In this document: one piece after another, positions 59,578 through 64,000 of the stretch
How the letters are laid out: every line of letters begins with the position of its first letter
How positions within the stretch are numbered: the stretch's first letter is position 1
From: Amyelois transitella
Lineage: Eukaryota; Arthropoda; Insecta; Lepidoptera; Pyralidae
DNA: 64,000 bases
NCBI RefSeq assembly: GCF_032362555.1
Contig: NC_083505.1
Coordinates: forward strand, 9,663,501 to 9,727,500
Reading direction: 5' to 3'
Notes under the pieces: generated by a model
The model's input: the letters and a program-made list of their open reading frames with translations, nothing else
The model's database searches: none
What the model was told of the DNA's origin: nothing
Position numbers and translations under genes: made by a program

Positions 59578-62500
59578 GTTGGTGACCTGGATGGCGCATT
59601 AGTGGCATTAGTCTTCTTTGGCTGTTTTTTTTTATATTTATACCCAAATTTTAAGAATAAACGTGATAATTTGTTATGATTTTTTATTAAGCAAGTGAAT
59701 GTACTTAATCTACATGTAAACCTACGGGTATACCTACTAGAATACCTACTAGACTTAATGTTTCTTTCATTTGTTTTATTATACTTTATTTTATGAATAA
59801 ATCCAACAAACGTACAATACCTATACATATCTTCTTACTTCATTTGAGCACAAAGGCTCACACAGGATATTGTTGTTTACATAGAATTCTCTTCGTGGTA
59901 TGAATCAATACCGTGATTAAACCTATTTATGACCGATTCATTCATGCTGTCGGCGTCATCTTTGTACGTACCTTTTTGTAATGAGTACAAAAATTGTATT
60001 GATTGCTATGCAAAATTAAATTACTATTTGTATTAGTAACTCAGATCCAAAGGAACTTTGATTTTGTTAAAAAAATCGTCAGTTTGTTATATGTGTTGAG
60101 TATTTTCATTAAGAAATTTTTACACGAAAATAATAATGGCATCAAAAACATCTTGTCAAAAAACCAAGTCTCGCAGCTCAGTCTTTCTACCGTAAAAAGT
60201 TGTGAGATCCATGTAATACCAAGTCGGTTAATCTATTTAGTCTCTACTTAAAGGACCTTCTGCCTTAAGTTATTACATAAGTTATTACCATGCCAATATT
60301 AAAAATATTTTACGTTTTTAATAAATAGATCGACTTGGACCACCCTATACCCCCTCCCGTTATGCATCATATAGTAGGTAGGTACCTACTAGTACCTGTA
60401 GATATCTACACCTATTATTTTCTATTATACAGTAATAATGATTCATTAACTACAAATGTAACCTTGTAATCCTATACATTTATATGGGATTACAAAGTTA
60501 TTCATGCAGTTGGTGTATTTAGAAAACTGGACCGAAATTACATAATATTTATTCTAAATTGGAAGCGTCTATGACTGCTAGAAGTTCCTTATAATTTTGA
60601 TGAGAGGTGAGTCAGTGAGTGACAAAATTCAGAAACTTTAACAAGTTGTCATTCTTAAACTACTGATTGTAATTGACTGAAATTTTAAATATACCGTGTT
60701 TATACAATGCCTGATTAGTTACTGAAAATTCTTCTCGTTTTATCTACAACGAAATTAAAGGGGGTCGAAAATAGCCTGAATTGCTTCGAGTAAAGATCAA
60801 GCTCCTTGGGGTAGACAGAGTACAGACTTCGAAAGACTTGCGACAACTGGCTCTGTCACGAATGCCACGATTAGCTATATAGGCTTGGTTTAATGATGGA
60901 AGTGCGATTCAGTGAGTTTAGATATTTTATAAGAAAGTACGTTTCTCTTTATACAAAAAGAGTCAAACTTTTAAAAAAATGGCAGCAGCATTGAGCTTAT
61001 TGGTTGAAAGTAGCTTCATAACAAGTCACTCTTCCATGTATGCTATATACACACAACAACAAACTGAGGTTCACAATAAGTCTGTATTAGTGAAGTTTAC
61101 GCGATCTTAGATAGGCTTATCTTGTGAGTGCAGGCTTCGTTAGAAATGCAGGTCAAGGATGTGAGTGTGAGTGCGAGTAGGTCGGTGCACGGCAGTGTGT
61201 AGTCTGCGCAGGAATGCAATGGTTTACTGCATTATTTTAGTTATGCTATTGATGTATTTAAACGACACAAACATTTTTAATTAAGGGTGTAGTTGGGAAC
61301 CGCATAAAACATATAATGGGGTTGTAGTTGGCCTTCGATAAAAGTACATACATATAATCACGATTACTTCCCTACTATATGGACACGGATTAAAGTACGA
61401 GTATGTATTAGGAAATTTCTGAACCAAACCAATACTAACTAATTAGTAGGTATCTTAATTTTAGCTAAGACATAAAAACTTTGAACTTGAAATTTTTATC
61501 ATTGCCTTGACGATAATATGCCAGGAAACACTTTATCAGGAAAGATTATCGCCGGTTTGGTGATAAAATACGGTCAAAGACCTTTTCCCGATTTTAGCCT
61601 GTACTCGTATAGTTATCTGTTGTTGGGCAGCGTGCCAGACTTGGTTCCAGACTTTACACATTGCTATTCCGCATATAGGTACCTATTCTGTCTGGATACT
61701 ATTTATTGGGATTCCTGGCAATGCAGAACTAATCTTTTGTTTTAGAAATTCTTTAGAATTGAATAGTCTACTGCAATCGAAATATTGACGCGTCCGTAAC
61801 TTGTTATGTTATCGATGCGTATCTTTCTATCGATTAAGTTTATTATTGGCTTAATGTGTACTTGGACTTGTAGTTTTAAATTGTCCCACTCCAAACATAG
61901 AAGTTTCAAGAACTGAAAATATTCTTGGGAAATAGGTATAAGTAAATTAAGTCACGGTTATTTCACTCTCCTGGTTGAAAAGTAGGTCAAATACTTTCAA
62001 GGCCGTATCCAAAGCCCGAGGGTCCTTTCTGATGTTTCCCTGAGATGTTTGCACACCCAGGTCGTGTTCATTAAAATTGTGCTTAAAGGACATATATACT
62101 TATTGCTTTTTATGTGAACATGAAGCGTTAAAGCATAATCCTCTTTGATACATTATCCTCCTTGCATTGTCCCAGTTGTGTTCTTGCTTATGTCTTATCC
62201 TACCAAATCATGATCTGACCATGACCTTAGAGTGGTGAAGTCAGATCGCGGCCAGCCATTTCTTCACATTTTACAACTTTGTAATATGGCAGTTTACAGG
62301 ACAATGACTGCAATTAATCATAATATTGTCCGTAGTGTACTACAGATTTAGGTCGGATGTATGGCCTCTGTCTCTATAGTAAAGTTTGTGTGACTCACGT
62401 TTATGTTGTGTCACCAACTAAGTAATCATACGATGTTTACGAATTTAAGTGGCCCTGACATTGACCTGAACTGATTAAATTCCAAGAAGAGCTATTATAA

Positions 62501-64000
62501 AATGCGAGTAAAACGTTAAAACGTTTTCGCAAAGAAGCCAACATTCTCAAAAAAAAAACAGGAATGCCAAGTTCTGCTGTATTGAGATGGAAAAAGGTTG
62601 CTCGTCCATCGGCCCTAAAATCGGAATCTCAATTTTCCTTTCCCAAGCTTTTCCCCTATTTGACAATTACAATCTACATGGGAAGAGAAGCGGCTAGCAG
62701 ACACTATGGTCTTTCTACCAGACCTGCATGAAAGCTTGCACTGAGTGAATGTGCGCCTGAATGTATGTTGAATGAAAGGTCTCTAGATTTCCGATGAGAC
62801 ACTTCTGAGATGTAAGGAGGATTTAAGGATTTAAGATAATCATAACAAGAAACAGCAAAAGCGGTAAAAAGTTCCGTAAGATACCTATAAAATATTTCAT
62901 AGTGTCATTACCTGTTGAACCTAGTAGCACAAAATCAATGATTTGCCAGGTCATCTTTCCACAGGTCGCGGGTTCACGACCGTCTTCCGAGTTTAGAAGC
63001 GGTGCTCGAACCGTATCGATTGCAAAGTGTTGGGGCCGACGAACTCCGACCACTTAGGTTTCATTATCATGGAAACTAGTCATCCTTACTGGATTCACTG
63101 TTCCATAACGATGAACATGTCTCTAGTAGGTAAGCAATTCGTTGTCCCGCAAGTCGGAAACAACTACCTACAATTAATGACTGTTTTGAGTGGTAAGATT
63201 TTTATTATACCTAAACAGCTTATTTTTAAATAATTTTACTTAAAACACGTAAAACAAAACAAAGAGTCAATAAGAAAACCTTACATAAATTGTGATGAGT
63301 GACGTATAAAAAAATTGGTAAAAAATCGTAGATTGAAAAAAATCTCCTCGTCCTTCTATTGTACATACACGATCGTTAGCTATAAGGTAGTTGTACTGAA
63401 ATCTGTTACAATTTTGCTAGTCCTGAGTGTATTAAGAACACAGTAGCAATGGTGACACAAAGCAAACAAATAATCACAAGAGGGTGAGTCATGACCGATT
63501 GTAATAGCGCCGAGTTAAAACCAATACAAGGCAGACCATTGTACTTCAGGCAGGTCGTGGTCTAGATATCCATGTCGCTTTGTACTTCGATCCACTTTTT
63601 TAATCGAAACAGACACTTATCGCTGTGATTATAACATTTGTGTTATAGATGAACCGTTAGGCTAAAAGTAAGTGTATCTAAGAGTCTACAAGTCATAGTC
63701 AATTAGTCACTATAGAAATCAGTTTACTACAAACACTACAAGGCTAGGTATGTCTTGACTTTATAAAAAGTACTTTGTTTTATAGTATAATAAATTTCCT
63801 TTTTACTACCTATGTATATGTACAGACTATTCGTTGAATGACATAGGCGGTATCTTAACCGTCGCCGTCACGTGGCAGTTATGCATTACTTCATAAGGGG
63901 AAAAAGGGTACTTGACTAATACGGTGAAGAAACTAGCACATGCCTTTTGAGTTCATTCTCGGTGAAAAGATATGGTGACGGAGTGACCGACATTGTATGT
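59578..64000. other. Right end of the window; no gene recognised
   Basis: AT-rich, with only short open frames lacking similarity or coding composition. A small stem is at about 60462-60499 (CTTGTAATCC / GGATTACAA). About 60810-60900 resembles a worn SINE tail (GGGGTAGACAGAG). Confidence 0.45.

Noticed and set aside
62940-62985. GGTCGCGGGTTCACGACC as a tRNA T-arm
   Set aside because: The loop length and missing remaining arms do not fit a tRNA.
1-64000. CRISPR arrays, bacterial operons, rRNA
   Set aside because: No regularly spaced direct repeats, no prokaryotic gene organisation; all recognised genes are animal genes with introns.

Overview
The window is animal nuclear DNA, almost certainly from a moth or butterfly (Lepidoptera). 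Genes are split by short GT-AG introns, and eight of them can be named from protein similarity. AT-rich introns and spacers are littered with short retroposons ending in (TATG)n, CTAGT-ended Helitron-like scraps, MITEs, and a mariner. I joined exons by hand from splice consensus, reading phase and recalled family alignment. In every complete gene the exon lengths sum to a multiple of three.

Layout, left to right: CYLD (minus, partial, runs off the left edge; last CAP-Gly domain and entry to the USP domain); a repeat-rich spacer with a full-length mariner transposase (minus, about 4.77-5.85 kb); PHKB (plus, 21 coding exons, 7795-18894); DNAJB11 (minus, 5 exons, 19712-21873); PSMB7 (plus, 4 exons, 22441-24081); POMT1 (minus, 9 exons, 24477-29882); WRNIP1 (plus, 8 exons, 32291-37765); TOP1 (minus, 10 exons, 38866-45368); RNMT (minus, 2 exons, 49457-51032); then about 13 kb almost free of recognisable coding sequence. 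That last stretch probably holds promoter and first exons of an unrecognised plus-strand gene: a GC-rich leader ending at 52498, a second GC-rich block near 56.75 kb, and a possible exon near 59.35-59.58 kb.

These are housekeeping genes, not a pathway cluster: glycogen phosphorylase kinase, ER chaperone, proteasome, O-mannosylation, replication-stress ATPase, topoisomerase, mRNA capping, deubiquitination. Strand alternates, giving three tail-to-tail pairs (PHKB/DNAJB11, PSMB7/POMT1, WRNIP1/TOP1) whose predicted poly(A) signals lie within about 70 bp or less of each other, and head-to-head pairs, the tightest being DNAJB11/PSMB7 (567 bp between start codons).

The most unusual signal is a recurring one. 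In CYLD, PHKB and POMT1, a decayed copy of the 3' end of an exon sits shortly downstream in the following intron; in CYLD and POMT1 the copied segment reaches the splice donor. CYLD has three extra copies. There are also several near-perfect short hairpins, including an 86-nt palindrome at 53089-53174 directly followed by a 32-nt one. I saw no CRISPR array, rRNA or intact tRNA gene, and no bacterial-type operon.
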